Assembly: GCA_017398595.1 (NCBI GenBank)
Contig: JAFQFR010000038.1
Location: forward strand, 1 to 64,000
Source of the DNA: Clostridia bacterium
Lineage (GTDB): Bacteria > Bacillota > Clostridia > Oscillospirales > CAG-272
Direction: 5' to 3'
DNA: 64,000 nt
Part shown: positions 53,989 through 62,944 of the stretch, piece by piece
Position numbering within the stretch: the stretch's first letter is position 1
Layout: each line of letters opens with the position of its first letter
The notes under the pieces: generated by a model
Database searches by the model: none
The model's input: the letters and a program-made list of their open reading frames with translations, nothing else
What the model was told of the DNA's origin: nothing
Made by a program: the position numbers and the translations under genes

Positions 53989-54633
53989 CTATTTTTTCTT
54001 TTTTGTATGTTTGCAAAAAGAATTCAGCGGACATTCGTCGCATTTTGGTGCTCTTGCCGTGCAAATGTCCCGTCCGAACAGCACCAGACGATGGCAAAAG
54101 TCGGATTGAATGGGTTTTTCGATCGCGGCATCGAGAATTTTTTCGATCTTATGCGGCGTTTTTTCGCTCTCGGGGTAAAAGCCCAGCCTGCCGCAGATGC
54201 GGATGCAGTGCGTGTCGGTGACGATATTCGGCTGCCCGAACACATCGCCGAGCATGAGGTTTGCGATCTTGCGTCCCACGCCGGGCAGTGCGAGCAGCTC
54301 GTCCATGGTCTGCGGCACTTCCCCGCCGTAGTCTCGCACGAGGATCGTCGCGGTCTCTTTGATGCTCTTTGCCTTGGTCTTATACAGTCCGCAGGGGCGC
54401 ACCGCTTCTTCGAGAGCGGAAAGGTCGGCATCCGCGACCGCCTCGAGCGTGGGAAACTGACGGAACAGCTCTTTGGAAACGATATTCACGCGCGCGTCGG
54501 TACACTGCGCACTCAGCCGCGCCATGATGAGCAGTTTCCACGGCTCGTCCTCGTATTCGAGCGAGCAGACCGCGTCGGGGTACAGCGCTTCCAGCGCCGC
54601 CGCCGAAAGCTTGCCAAGCTCTTTTTTGGTCAT
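53989..54633 (-). CDS. nth: Endonuclease III
   Basis: A DNA glycosylase/AP lyase for oxidised pyrimidines, 214 residues. The helix-hairpin-helix LPGVGRKIANLML holds catalytic Lys122, and Asp140 lies in VTDTH. Cys191, Cys198, Cys201 and Cys207 form the C-x6-C-x2-C-x5-C iron-sulfur site. The ATG follows AAAGGAG. It is normal in length and single. Confidence 0.95.
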   Translation of the reverse strand: MTKKELGKLSAAALEALYPDAVCSLEYEDEPWKLLIMARLSAQCTDARVNIVSKELFRQFPTLEAVADADLSALEEAVRPCGLYKTKAKSIKETATILVRDYGGEVPQTMDELLALPGVGRKIANLMLGDVFGQPNIVTDTHCIRICGRLGFYPESEKTPHKIEKILDAAIEKPIQSDFCHRLVLFGRDICTARAPKCDECPLNSFCKHTKKKK

Positions 54634-54680
54634 GGGTGACTCCTTTCATGGATTTTTGCGATATAGGCAAATTGGTGCAT

Positions 54681-54762
54681 TTGTAGGGACAGGCGTCCTC
54701 GACTGTCCGTTTTGCCGCAGCGATAATTGTACACGGGAGGAGCAAGCCCCTCCCCTACCGGG
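54681..54762. repeat. Family A and family E repeats between mrdA and nth
   Basis: A reverse-oriented family A copy (54681-54713) is followed by the family E hairpin GGGAGGAGCAAGCCCCTCCC (54735-54754), also present at 26900 and partly at 59767. Confidence 0.8.
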
Positions 54763-54775
54763 TTGTGCATGATTT

Positions 54776-56878
54776 TTACTCTTTATTCGCTTGTTCGTCC
54801 AGGGTGACGTACTTCTGCCCTTTGAGGTAGTAATCGTACATTGCCTTAGCGGTATAGGCAACGTCGGTACCGTTTGCGCCCTGCTCGATGACAACGGCGA
54901 CAGTGATCTTCGGGTCGCTGTACGGCGCAAATCCCGTGAACAGCGCGTTATCGCTTCGCTCGCCGCCGACCTGCGCAGTACCCGTTTTACCGCCGACCTC
55001 AATATCGTAGCCGCGGAAGATACGCGCCGCCGAACCGCTCTCGACAACGTCCTTCATCGCGCTTTTGATCGTACGAATGATGCCCGCCGAAAATTCAATC
55101 TGACTTAGCACCTCGGGCTCGACGCTCTTGACCGTCTCGCCGTCGGGGAATGTTTTCACTTCCTTTATAAGATGCGCGCGGTAACGCGTACCGCCGTTGA
55201 TCAATGTGCCCGTATACACCGCAAGCTGCAAGGGCGTAAAGGTGTTGTCCGACTGTCCGATCGCCGCCTGCAAGGTGTTACCGGGATTCCAGACCGTGCC
55301 GACGCTCGCACTGTACTCGGGGCCGGCAAGAATACCCGTCTTTTCGGGCAGTTCAATGCCCGTAGACACGCCGAGGCCATACATGCGGCCGTATTCGTTC
55401 ATCTTCGCAATGCCGAGGCGGTTGCCCACCTCGTAGAAGAAGTAGTTGCAGGAGTTCTGGATCGCCTGCACCACCGTTTGCGAACCGTGCGTTCTGCCGA
55501 AGCGCAGATAGATCCAACAGCGGGGGTGGTAGTCGCCGAAGTCGTAAGCACCGCGGTCCACGATGGTGGTATTGGCGGTGATCACGCCCTCCTGCAGTGC
55601 CGCGGCGGCAACGCCCGGCTTAAAGGTGGAACCGGGGGCATACATGCCCTGCAACGCACGGTTGTAGAGCGGCTGCAGTTCGTCGGTGCTGTAGGTCTTA
55701 TAGTTTGTCTGATAGTCCGAGAGGTTGAACGTGGGATAGGACGCGAGCGCAAGCACCTCGCCCGTGTTCGGATCGACCGCGACAGCGGCACCCGTGCTGG
55801 CATCCTCGCCGTCAAACTCGCCCTTGGTCTCGGCGGCGAGCTGATGGATCACCGTGACATTGTCCTTGAGCGCGTCTTCCGCGGTGATCTGCAGATCGAT
55901 GTCGATGGTGAGATAAACATCGTTTCCGGGGATCGGCTCTTTGACGACGGTCTCGGAGAGGATATTGCCGTAGGCATCCTCCACGATCTTCATCGTGCCG
56001 TCCACACCGCGCAGATATTCCTCGCAAACCTGCTCGATGCCCCATCTGCCGACGTACGCATCGCCGCTGTAGCCGAGCTCCTTGTAGTAGTCCAGCGTCT
56101 CGGCGGTGATCTGTCCGATCGTGCCGAGGATGTGCGAAGCGTAGCCGTCATACACATAGGTGCGCGCGGGCTCCTCGGTGACGATGATCTGCCCGATGGA
56201 AAGCTCCTTGACATAGGTCAGCGCGGCGAGCGTGACATTCTCGGCGAGCGTGTACGGCTCCACGCGGCTGAACTGCATGTATTCCATGTGGAAGCGGATG
56301 GCAAGCAAGATCTGCGCATCCTCTGCCGAGTAGTTTTCGGTGTAGGTCTTTGTCGTTTTGTCGTAGGTGATCAGTCCGTAGCGCACGCGCAGGAACTCGA
56401 GCAGTTCTTCGTCGGTAATGTCCTCGTCCTTTTCCAGGCGTCTGAGCAGCGAGTTGAACTTCGTCCGATTGGTCGGACTCTCGAAAAATTCGGCGTTGCG
56501 CGTGTAACTTGGGTAGCTGCCGTCATAGGGGAACACGGGCGCGGCGAGCTGTTCCTCGGCGCCGCCGTCGATGATCGCCTGTCTGGCGGTGAGGATCACC
56601 GCGTTAAAGTCCGCCTTGGCACTCGGCATGGCACCATATTCGAGGCAGATATTATAGTTGGTGGTGTTGATGACCAGCGCCTTGCCGTTGCGGTCAAAAA
56701 TTTCGCCGCGCTTTGCCCCGATGGTGACGTAGCGCGTGCTCGTTTCTTCTTTGATGATGGTGTAATAGTCCTGTCCCGTGATCTGCACGTTGACCAGCAC
56801 GACCCCGTAGAAAACGCAGATCAGAACAAACAGCGCGCCGAGCAGCGCGATCCGCATGGAAGTATGCAGTTTTTTCAT
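54776..56878 (-). CDS. mrdA: Penicillin-binding protein 2 (elongasome transpeptidase)
   Basis: A 700-residue class B PBP that crosslinks peptidoglycan during elongation with RodA and MreBCD. One N-terminal membrane helix (about 8-30) is followed by a dimerisation domain with GAKRGEIFDRNG. The transpeptidase domain has Ser417-x-x-Lys420 (PGSTFKP), SCN in QNSCNYFF and the KTG motif GGKTGTAQ. The ATG at 56878 follows AAAGGAG. It is the last gene of the mre cluster. RodA is not in the window. Confidence 0.94.
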   Translation of the reverse strand: MKKLHTSMRIALLGALFVLICVFYGVVLVNVQITGQDYYTIIKEETSTRYVTIGAKRGEIFDRNGKALVINTTNYNICLEYGAMPSAKADFNAVILTARQAIIDGGAEEQLAAPVFPYDGSYPSYTRNAEFFESPTNRTKFNSLLRRLEKDEDITDEELLEFLRVRYGLITYDKTTKTYTENYSAEDAQILLAIRFHMEYMQFSRVEPYTLAENVTLAALTYVKELSIGQIIVTEEPARTYVYDGYASHILGTIGQITAETLDYYKELGYSGDAYVGRWGIEQVCEEYLRGVDGTMKIVEDAYGNILSETVVKEPIPGNDVYLTIDIDLQITAEDALKDNVTVIHQLAAETKGEFDGEDASTGAAVAVDPNTGEVLALASYPTFNLSDYQTNYKTYSTDELQPLYNRALQGMYAPGSTFKPGVAAAALQEGVITANTTIVDRGAYDFGDYHPRCWIYLRFGRTHGSQTVVQAIQNSCNYFFYEVGNRLGIAKMNEYGRMYGLGVSTGIELPEKTGILAGPEYSASVGTVWNPGNTLQAAIGQSDNTFTPLQLAVYTGTLINGGTRYRAHLIKEVKTFPDGETVKSVEPEVLSQIEFSAGIIRTIKSAMKDVVESGSAARIFRGYDIEVGGKTGTAQVGGERSDNALFTGFAPYSDPKITVAVVIEQGANGTDVAYTAKAMYDYYLKGQKYVTLDEQANKE

Positions 56879-56901
56879 CTCCGCGTCTCCTTTCGTAAAC
56901 A

Positions 56902-57001
56902 ATGATTTGCAATCCTTGCGGATTGCATGATTTGAGCACTTTGTGCTCATGATTTGGCTTCGCCATGATTTGCCCTGCGGGCATTGCAGAGCGCAAATCA
57001 T
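56902..57001. repeat. Array 1 of CATGATTTG repeats alternating with palindromes
   Basis: The 8-9-bp word lies at 56902-56909, 56926-56934, 56948-56956 and 56964-56972. An inverted CAAATCAT closes the array at 56994-57001. The spacers are each a different small palindrome: CAATCC/GGATTG, AGCAC/GTGCT, GC/GC and GCCC/GGGC. Confidence 0.85.
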
Positions 57002-57011
57002 CTTCCCCGCC

Positions 57012-57521
57012 CTAATCGGTTTTTTTCTTGATCTTTGCAAAGATCGGGTGCAGCGGCAAGGAAAATACCACCGACAAGATCAGCGACGGCAGCGCGGTAT
57101 AGAAAAAGAGATCCGCCGCAGTGATGTTCCAGTCCGAAACGGGGGCAAACAATGTCAGTCCCTGATAGATCACGATACCGCCGAGGGTATAGCCGAACCA
57201 GGATACAAAATTTTTAAGAAAGAAATTTTCAAACATCCATGCGCAGCAAAGGGCGAATGCCACATAGAACAGCGGGAAGAGCAGCGTGCTGTGCCCGAGC
57301 ATAAACGACTCGGTCACGCCGAAGATCAACCCGAAAAAGCTCGCATAGCGCACGCCCTCAAACAGAGCAAGCGCCGAGACCGCCGCGACCAGCAGACAGG
57401 GCGCGCCCTGCGTCAGTCCGAGCGCCGGGAAAAACGAGGTGGAAAACAACAGCAGGCACAGGCAAAGGATCGCATATACGATCGATTTGACCACCGGCTG
57501 TTTTCGGATCGTAAGCCGCAT
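57012..57521 (-). CDS. mreD: Rod-shape determining protein MreD
   Basis: A 169-residue membrane protein with five to six hydrophobic segments. GALSALALFEGVRYASFFGLIFG is typical of the MreD core. It works with MreC to link MreB filaments to the elongation machinery. Its start lies 11 bases downstream of the mreC stop, so the two are cotranscribed. The identification rests mostly on context because MreD sequences vary. Confidence 0.88.
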   Translation of the reverse strand: MRLTIRKQPVVKSIVYAILCLCLLLFSTSFFPALGLTQGAPCLLVAAVSALALFEGVRYASFFGLIFGVTESFMLGHSTLLFPLFYVAFALCCAWMFENFFLKNFVSWFGYTLGGIVIYQGLTLFAPVSDWNITAADLFFYTALPSLILSVVFSLPLHPIFAKIKKKTD

Positions 57522-57532
57522 CGTCTCCCCCC

Positions 57533-58378
57533 TTACTCAGCCGGTGTGTAGACCGTGTAATCGGTCAGGATCATCACCTTGGTCAGATCGGAAAGATCGA
57601 CAGCGGGCTTGACCAGTGCGATCTTGGTGTGGTTGTAGGCATCACCTGTGACCTCGACGATCTCGCCGATGTACAGATCGCGCGGGTACACGCTGCCGAG
57701 TCCGCTGGAAAAAATTTTGTCGCCGACTTCGACATCCGCATCAAAAGCAAGGTATTCGAGCAGGCAGAGTCCGTCGCGGCGGCGCTCAAAGTCGCCGCTG
57801 ATGATGCCGACCTCGCCGCTGCGCTCGACATACGCGCCGACCGAGGAATCATAGTTGATGATCGTGGAAACGCGGCAGAACGTGAGCCCCACTTCGGTCA
57901 CTCTGCCGACGATGCCGTCGGCGGTGACGACAGGCATGCCCACGGCAATGCCCGACGCGCTGCCGCGGTCGAGTGTAAACGAGGAAATATACGTCGCCGC
58001 CTCGCTGCCGATCAGATTCGCATCGCAGAACACAAAATCGGTGTGCGCGCGCTTTGCGCCGAGGTAGGTACGCATCCATTCGTTTTCCTCTTCGAGCAGT
58101 TCTGCGTTATATACCTGTTCTTCGAGCTCTTTTACGCGTTCGGAAAGCACGCGGTTTTCCTCTTTCAATCGGTCAAACTCGGTGAAATATTCTCCAAAAC
58201 CGGAAAGCGAATCGCCAAGGGCGTGCGCGCCGCGCATCAACGGCGTAACAACCGCCATGACGCCGTCCCTGACTGCGCTGCCCTGCCCCATCGCCGTGAG
58301 GATGGTCGGCACGCCGCACAGCAGGATCACCAGCGTGAGCAGCACGATAAAAGATTTACTTTTGAAAAATCCGCCCAT
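57533..58378 (-). CDS. mreC: Rod-shape determining protein MreC
   Basis: A 281-residue protein with one N-terminal membrane helix (about 8-28). A coiled coil (about 55-100, FDRLKEENRVLSERVKELEEQV) leads to a beta-rich outer domain (GMPVVTADGIVGRVTEVG, IISGDFERRRDGLCLLEYL). It bridges PBP2 and MreB/MreD. The ATG at 58378 follows AAGGAG. The upstream gap to mreB (233 bases) is filled by the second palindrome array. Confidence 0.94.
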   Translation of the reverse strand: MGGFFKSKSFIVLLTLVILLCGVPTILTAMGQGSAVRDGVMAVVTPLMRGAHALGDSLSGFGEYFTEFDRLKEENRVLSERVKELEEQVYNAELLEEENEWMRTYLGAKRAHTDFVFCDANLIGSEAATYISSFTLDRGSASGIAVGMPVVTADGIVGRVTEVGLTFCRVSTIINYDSSVGAYVERSGEVGIISGDFERRRDGLCLLEYLAFDADVEVGDKIFSSGLGSVYPRDLYIGEIVEVTGDAYNHTKIALVKPAVDLSDLTKVMILTDYTVYTPAE

Positions 58379-58420
58379 GGTCAGGCTCTCCTTTCTGTAG
58401 TGGTTTTTTAAAAAAACGCT

Positions 58421-58618
58421 ATGATTTGCCCCGATTTGGGGCATGAATTGACGCATATCGCGTCATGATTTCTCGCTGCGCTCCATGATTTGATTTGCAA
58501 CCTTAATGCCCGCAAGGGCAAATCATGCCGCAGGCAAATCATGAACACGCAGTGTTCAAATCATGCAACCACAGGGTTGCAAATCATGGTAATGCTGCGC
58601 TGCGCGCAGCATTACCTC
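58421..58618. repeat. Array 2 of CATGATTTG repeats alternating with palindromes
   Basis: Forward words lie at 58421, 58442 (one mismatch), 58464 and 58484. Inverted words CAAATCATG are at 58519, 58535, 58557 and 58580. The array thus flips orientation in the middle. Spacers include CCCC/GGGG, ACGC/GCGT, AACAC/GTGTT and CAACC/GGTTG stems. A terminal GTAATGCTGCG/CGCAGCATTAC hairpin overlaps the mreB stop. Confidence 0.85.
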
Positions 58619-59646
58619 GCCTTATACTGCGTCAGATACGGATAGCGCTCGGGGTGCTCGATGAATTTACCGAGGCCGATGGCACAGGTCTGCATAGGCT
58701 TATCGGCGACGCTCACGCGAATGCCCGTGATCTGCGAGAGCAGCACGGTCAAGCCGCGCAGATTGGCACTGCCGCCGGTGAGGATGATGCCGCGGTCGTA
58801 AATATCCGAACAGAGCTCGGGCGGCGTTTTTTCGAGTACCGAGCGAATGCAGTCGAGGATCTGCTCGATCTGGTCGCTCATCGCGTCGCGCACTTCGCCC
58901 GAGGTCACATTGAGGATCGCGGGCAGACCGCTGGCAAGGTTCTTGCCGCGCACTTCGATCGAGCCGACGTCCGCCTGCGGATGCACCGAACCGATGCGCA
59001 CCTTTAAGAGCTCGGCGGTCTTCGGGCTGATGGAGACATTGTAGCGGCGTTTGATGTACATCATGATCGCTTCATCGAGACGATTGCCCGCCACGCGGAT
59101 GGAACCCGAGGTGACGGTGGCGCCGAGACTGACGGTGGCAACTTCGGTCGTGCCGCCGCCGATGTCAATGATAAAGCTGCCGCGCGGCGCACCGATCTTG
59201 ATGCCCGCGCCGATCGCTGCGGCAACCGGCTTTTCGATCAGAGTAACATTGCGCGCGCCTGCGTCGAGCGCCACTTCCTCAAAGGTGCGGCGATCCACGC
59301 CCGTAACGCCGTGCGGTACGCACATGGCAACGCGCGGACGGCTGATCGCCGTGGGACCGACGATCTTGCGCATGAATTTATTCAGCATGGAAACGGTGAC
59401 GTCGTAATCGGCGATGACACCGTCCTTGACAGGGCGAAAAGCGATCTGCTCGCCTGCGGTCTTGCCGACCATCAGGTTTGCCGCATCGCCGACCTCGAGC
59501 ACCGCCATCGTGCGGCTGTTGACCGCCGCGACCGAGGGCTCCTGCAAAACGATGCCCTTGCCGTCGGCGTAAATGAGCGTATTGGACGTGCCGAGATCAA
59601 TGCCGATATTCTTGGACACCTTGACCTTGGAAAAATCGAATTTCAT
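58612..59646 (-). CDS. mreB: Rod-shape determining protein MreB
   Basis: A bacterial actin of 344 residues. Phosphate-binding GIDLGTSNTLIY is at about 14-25, IIDIGGGTTEVA at about 158-170 and the adenosine motif ILTGGSANLRGL near residue 290. It forms membrane-bound filaments that guide peptidoglycan elongation. GAAGGGAG precedes the ATG. It lies directly upstream of mreC, mreD and mrdA in the standard order. Confidence 0.97.
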   Translation of the reverse strand: MKFDFSKVKVSKNIGIDLGTSNTLIYADGKGIVLQEPSVAAVNSRTMAVLEVGDAANLMVGKTAGEQIAFRPVKDGVIADYDVTVSMLNKFMRKIVGPTAISRPRVAMCVPHGVTGVDRRTFEEVALDAGARNVTLIEKPVAAAIGAGIKIGAPRGSFIIDIGGGTTEVATVSLGATVTSGSIRVAGNRLDEAIMMYIKRRYNVSISPKTAELLKVRIGSVHPQADVGSIEVRGKNLASGLPAILNVTSGEVRDAMSDQIEQILDCIRSVLEKTPPELCSDIYDRGIILTGGSANLRGLTVLLSQITGIRVSVADKPMQTCAIGLGKFIEHPERYPYLTQYKAR

Positions 59647-59689
59647 AGGGAAACTCCCTTCGTGTAGTTAGTAGACAAAGTATTCCGCT

Positions 59690-59870
59690 ATTGCCTTCCC
59701 CCTCGGGGGAAGGTGCCGATGAAATCGGCGGATGAGGGGCTTGTGCGACATCTCGCCGTAGCAAACGGGAGGAGCAAGCCTAATGCGACCTTAGGTCGCT
59801 ATTCCCCCACCGGGTTTGTGCATAATTTTTACGATCTTCCCCCCAAGGGAGAAGCCTAATAGATACAACA
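59690..59870. repeat. Family C and related repeats between maf and mreB
   Basis: CCTTCCCCCTCGGGGGAAGG and a CCGAT/ATCGG arm with GATGAGGGG (59692-59742), a partial family E word (59767-59780) and GCGACCTTAGGTCGC (59785-59799). No gene is seen in this 240-base gap. Confidence 0.75.
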
Positions 59871-59887
59871 AATCGCTTGGATATACA

Positions 59888-60493
59888 TTAAGATTTTATC
59901 ATATCAAAATAGTCCGTGCCGAGGACGCCGAGCAGGCGGCTGACGGTCTTCGGGGAGAGCCCCATAATGGAGAAAAAGTCGCCCTCGATGCGATCGATCA
60001 GCACCGAGCCGATCCCTTGGATGCCGTAGGCGCCCGCCTTGTCAAGCGGCTCACCCGTGGCAACATACGCCTCTGCCTCTTCCTCGGAAAATGCGCGCAT
60101 AACGACCGCGGAGACCTCAGCTGCCGAGATCGAGCGACCGCCGCTGACCAGACAAGTGCCCGTGCAGACGAAATGCGTTTTGCCCGAGAGCAGCAGCAGC
60201 ATGCGCTTGGCATCGGCGGCATCCTTCGGCTTGCCGAGCGGTTTGCCGTCGAGGTACACGAGCGTGTCGGCGGCGAGGATCATGGTATCCTCGTCAAATC
60301 TGCCCTCGGCGAGAAGCGCCTGCTTGGCGGCGAGTGCCTTGCGCGCGGCAAGGATCTCGCCCGCGTTTTCCATGGTGATCCCCTCTCCGAGCGTTTCATC
60401 GGCAGGGGCGGTATAGACGGTATGGGGCAGCTGCATCCGCGTTAAGATCTCGCTGCGGCGAGGGGACGCAGACGCAAGGTAAAGCGTTTTCAT
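59888..60493 (-). CDS. maf: Maf-family nucleoside triphosphate pyrophosphatase
   Basis: A 201-residue house-cleaning pyrophosphatase that hydrolyses dTTP/UTP or modified nucleotides, linked to septum control. LYLASASPRRSEIL begins the protein. ILAADTLVYLDGKPLGKPKD and DKAGAYGIQGIGS match the family. Its start overlaps the U32 gene stop as ATGA. Maf next to mreB is a common order in Firmicutes. Confidence 0.94.
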   Translation of the reverse strand: MKTLYLASASPRRSEILTRMQLPHTVYTAPADETLGEGITMENAGEILAARKALAAKQALLAEGRFDEDTMILAADTLVYLDGKPLGKPKDAADAKRMLLLLSGKTHFVCTGTCLVSGGRSISAAEVSAVVMRAFSEEEAEAYVATGEPLDKAGAYGIQGIGSVLIDRIEGDFFSIMGLSPKTVSRLLGVLGTDYFDMIKS

Positions 60494-62490
60494 TTCTCTT
60501 TGATTCTCCGTATGTCGTATTCGGGGGGCAGACGGCGCTCGTATGCGTCGAGAACCGCAAGCATCTCCTGCGGCTTTTCGGTGGTGAACAGAAAATGCTG
60601 TCCGCCGCGCGGAGGACGGTCCGCCGCATAGGTCGGCACGCTGTTGAAGAGCAGATTGCGGTGCGGCTCCTCGCGCAGGATGGGAAAATGCTTGCCGCGG
60701 CGGTCGATCAGCTCGGCGCGGTCGTTGCCGCACGCCTTGCAGCCCGAAAGATCGGTCGCTGCGCATTTTTCGAGCAGCATGATCGGCAGTCTGCCGTAGA
60801 CGATATTGCGCACATTGCCGCCAATGTCGCGGGACTGCGCCTGCGTCAGCTCGGGTGAGAGGATCAGGCTCTCAAAGCCGTTTGCCAGCGCAAGCTCTGC
60901 CGACGTTTTGTTGGTGATATTGAGTCGGAAGTCGCCGTGGACGTGCATGCCGCTTGCCGTAGCGAGGGGCAGATGCCCGTAGTTGCCGCAGAGCACATGC
61001 TCGGCGCCCATCTCGCGGGCGCGCGCAAGGTCGGCGGCAATCTTATCTTTCTCGGTCTCAAAGATCGCGCCGGGGAGCTGTACGCCCTTGACGCGCGGAT
61101 CCTTTGCTTGCAGATATTCCGCCAGCGGCAGGAAAACCACGTCAAAATAGTTGTAAAATGCATCTTCGCGCGGCAGGTTCTTTGCGCGGAAGACAAGCGC
61201 TGTACGCGCCTTGGGATCTTCTTTTTCGGTCGGATGTGCAAAGGACGGCTCGCTTGTAACATGCTCGCGCTCGCCGATCGCCGCATACCGCTCGATCGCT
61301 TCGCGGCGCAAGGCGTTGATCTCGCTGACGCGCAGAATGAGCCCATCGTCCATGTCGATCGCAAGATCGGTGCAGGTGTATGCGGTGGCGCCGAGCTTTG
61401 TAAGGTTCTTTTCCAGTGCCGCGCGGTCAAGGGGTGCGGTGCGCGCCTCTTCGGGCGTGCCGCCGCACACGGTCACTTCGCCCTTTTCGCCGCACACGGT
61501 CAGGGCAAACGCCTGTCCGCGGCGAAGCGTCGCCGCCATTCGGATGGGCACTTTGCGCTCGATGCCGCAAAACGGCGTCAGCTCGCGGCTCTTCTGCCGC
61601 GCATCCTCACTGCGCGTGCCAAGCATGGATGCGTTGATCTTCCTGTCAAAATAGCCGGTGGTAAAGCCGTCGCGGCTGAAAATTTCGGCAAGTTCGGCAT
61701 TCTCCGCGGCGGTGGCACTGCGCCGCTCGTCGAGCAGGCGGCGGTAGATCTTGACCACGCCGTGCACATACTCGGGCGACTTCATGCGCCCCTCGATCTT
61801 GAGGGATGCCGCGCCCGTGGAAAGCAGTTCGGGAATGCGGGACGCCATCGAAAGGTCTTTTAAGCTGAGCGGATATTTGCCGCTCTTGTCGGGCAGACGG
61901 CAGGGCTGTGCGCACATGCCGCGATTGCCGCTGCGTCCGCCGATCATGCTGCTATAGAGGCACTGTCCGCTGTGGCACACGCAGAGTGCGCCATGAATAA
62001 AGGTCTCGATCTCGATGGGCGAATTCTGACACAGCGCCGTGAGATCCTCCCTCGACAGCTCGCGCGCGCCGACCATGCGGTCAAAGCCGCAGGCGGCAAG
62101 GAACTTCGCCGCGTCGGCATTGTGCCCCGAAAACTGCGTGCTGCCGTGCAGACGCATGGTGGGGATATACCGGTGGATCAGCGTCGCGGCGCCCATATCG
62201 GCGATGATAAGCGCGTCGATGCCCGCATTTTCGAGAAATGCGGCATATTCGAGCACCTCGCGCATCTCGCGGTCGTAGATCAGCGTGTTGAGCGTGATAT
62301 AGCTCTTCACGCCGTAGGCGCGGCAGAGCTTTGCCGCCTCGGTAATCTCGTCACGGGTAAAATTCTTGGCAAAGGCGCGTGCGCCGAAGCTCTCGCCAGC
62401 GAAATACACCGCGTCGGCGCCTGCGTCGATCGCCGCCTCGAGCGCGGTAAAGCTGCCCGCAGGGGCAAGTAATTCCGGCAGAGCGCTCAT
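60490..62490 (-). CDS. Peptidase U32 family protein (RlhA/YhbU-like, with DUF3656)
   Basis: A 666-residue protein. The U32 domain starts ELLAPAGSFTALEAAIDAGADAVYFAGE. The central cysteine cluster CHSGQCLYSSMIGGRSGNRGMCAQPCR (written here only as a region near residue 167-195) and GCKACG near 583 probably bind iron-sulfur. Despite the peptidase name, relatives such as RlhA hydroxylate a cytidine of 23S rRNA. It overlaps zapA and maf by four bases each, so the three are translationally coupled. Confidence 0.9.
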   Translation of the reverse strand: MSALPELLAPAGSFTALEAAIDAGADAVYFAGESFGARAFAKNFTRDEITEAAKLCRAYGVKSYITLNTLIYDREMREVLEYAAFLENAGIDALIIADMGAATLIHRYIPTMRLHGSTQFSGHNADAAKFLAACGFDRMVGARELSREDLTALCQNSPIEIETFIHGALCVCHSGQCLYSSMIGGRSGNRGMCAQPCRLPDKSGKYPLSLKDLSMASRIPELLSTGAASLKIEGRMKSPEYVHGVVKIYRRLLDERRSATAAENAELAEIFSRDGFTTGYFDRKINASMLGTRSEDARQKSRELTPFCGIERKVPIRMAATLRRGQAFALTVCGEKGEVTVCGGTPEEARTAPLDRAALEKNLTKLGATAYTCTDLAIDMDDGLILRVSEINALRREAIERYAAIGEREHVTSEPSFAHPTEKEDPKARTALVFRAKNLPREDAFYNYFDVVFLPLAEYLQAKDPRVKGVQLPGAIFETEKDKIAADLARAREMGAEHVLCGNYGHLPLATASGMHVHGDFRLNITNKTSAELALANGFESLILSPELTQAQSRDIGGNVRNIVYGRLPIMLLEKCAATDLSGCKACGNDRAELIDRRGKHFPILREEPHRNLLFNSVPTYAADRPPRGGQHFLFTTEKPQEMLAVLDAYERRLPPEYDIRRIKEK

Positions 62491-62816
62491 TTACGGTTCT
62501 TGAGCTTGGCTTCCAGCTCGTCCACTTTCTTCGACAGGCGGTCGTTCTCCTCGCGCATACGCGCAAGGTTTGCCGTGTAGAGTCCAAGCTGCGCTTCCGC
62601 CTTGTCGGCGCGCGCCGTCGCATTCTGGGCGTCGCTCAGGTACTCAAGCGCGCAGAAAAGTGCCGCCTCGGTCTTGGAGACCTGGCGCGACTTCCAGAGC
62701 ACGCTCTGCACGCGTTCGTTGAGCGTCTTGGCAAGCGCCTTGACGGTTTCTTCACTTTCATCGCTGACGATGCTGACAGGCAGATCCAGCAGCGTAATGG
62801 TAAATTTCTGTTTCAT
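62487..62816 (-). CDS. zapA: Cell division protein ZapA
   Basis: A 109-residue FtsZ-bundling protein. The N-terminal domain (residues 1-45, KFTITLLDLPVSIVSDESEETVKALAKTLN) and a long C-terminal coiled coil (60-107) match the family in size. AAAGAGGT precedes the ATG. It heads the zapA-U32-maf operon. The AT-rich stretch upstream also holds the divergent proB promoter. Confidence 0.85.
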   Translation of the reverse strand: MKQKFTITLLDLPVSIVSDESEETVKALAKTLNERVQSVLWKSRQVSKTEAALFCALEYLSDAQNATARADKAEAQLGLYTANLARMREENDRLSKKVDELEAKLKNRK

Positions 62817-62841
62817 CTATAAAACCTCTTTGAAATGAGAC

Positions 62842-62870
62842 TTGCATTTCTGATCGCAATGCTATATAAT
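62842..62870 (+). promoter_or_regulatory. Promoter of proB
   Basis: TTGCAT (62842-62847), 17 bp, TATAAT (62865-62870). An AAAAGGTA/TACCTTTT hairpin (62890-62912) lies in the leader. Confidence 0.8.
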
Positions 62871-62944
62871 AATTTATTATACTATATTAAAAAGGTAAAA
62901 GAAATACCTTTTGCGAAAATTTTGAGTGCGGAGAATCGGGAAAA

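Noticed and set aside
56902-58618. CRISPR array
   Set aside because: The repeated word is only 9 bp, spacers are palindromic and of unequal length (7-26 bp), and no cas gene is present.
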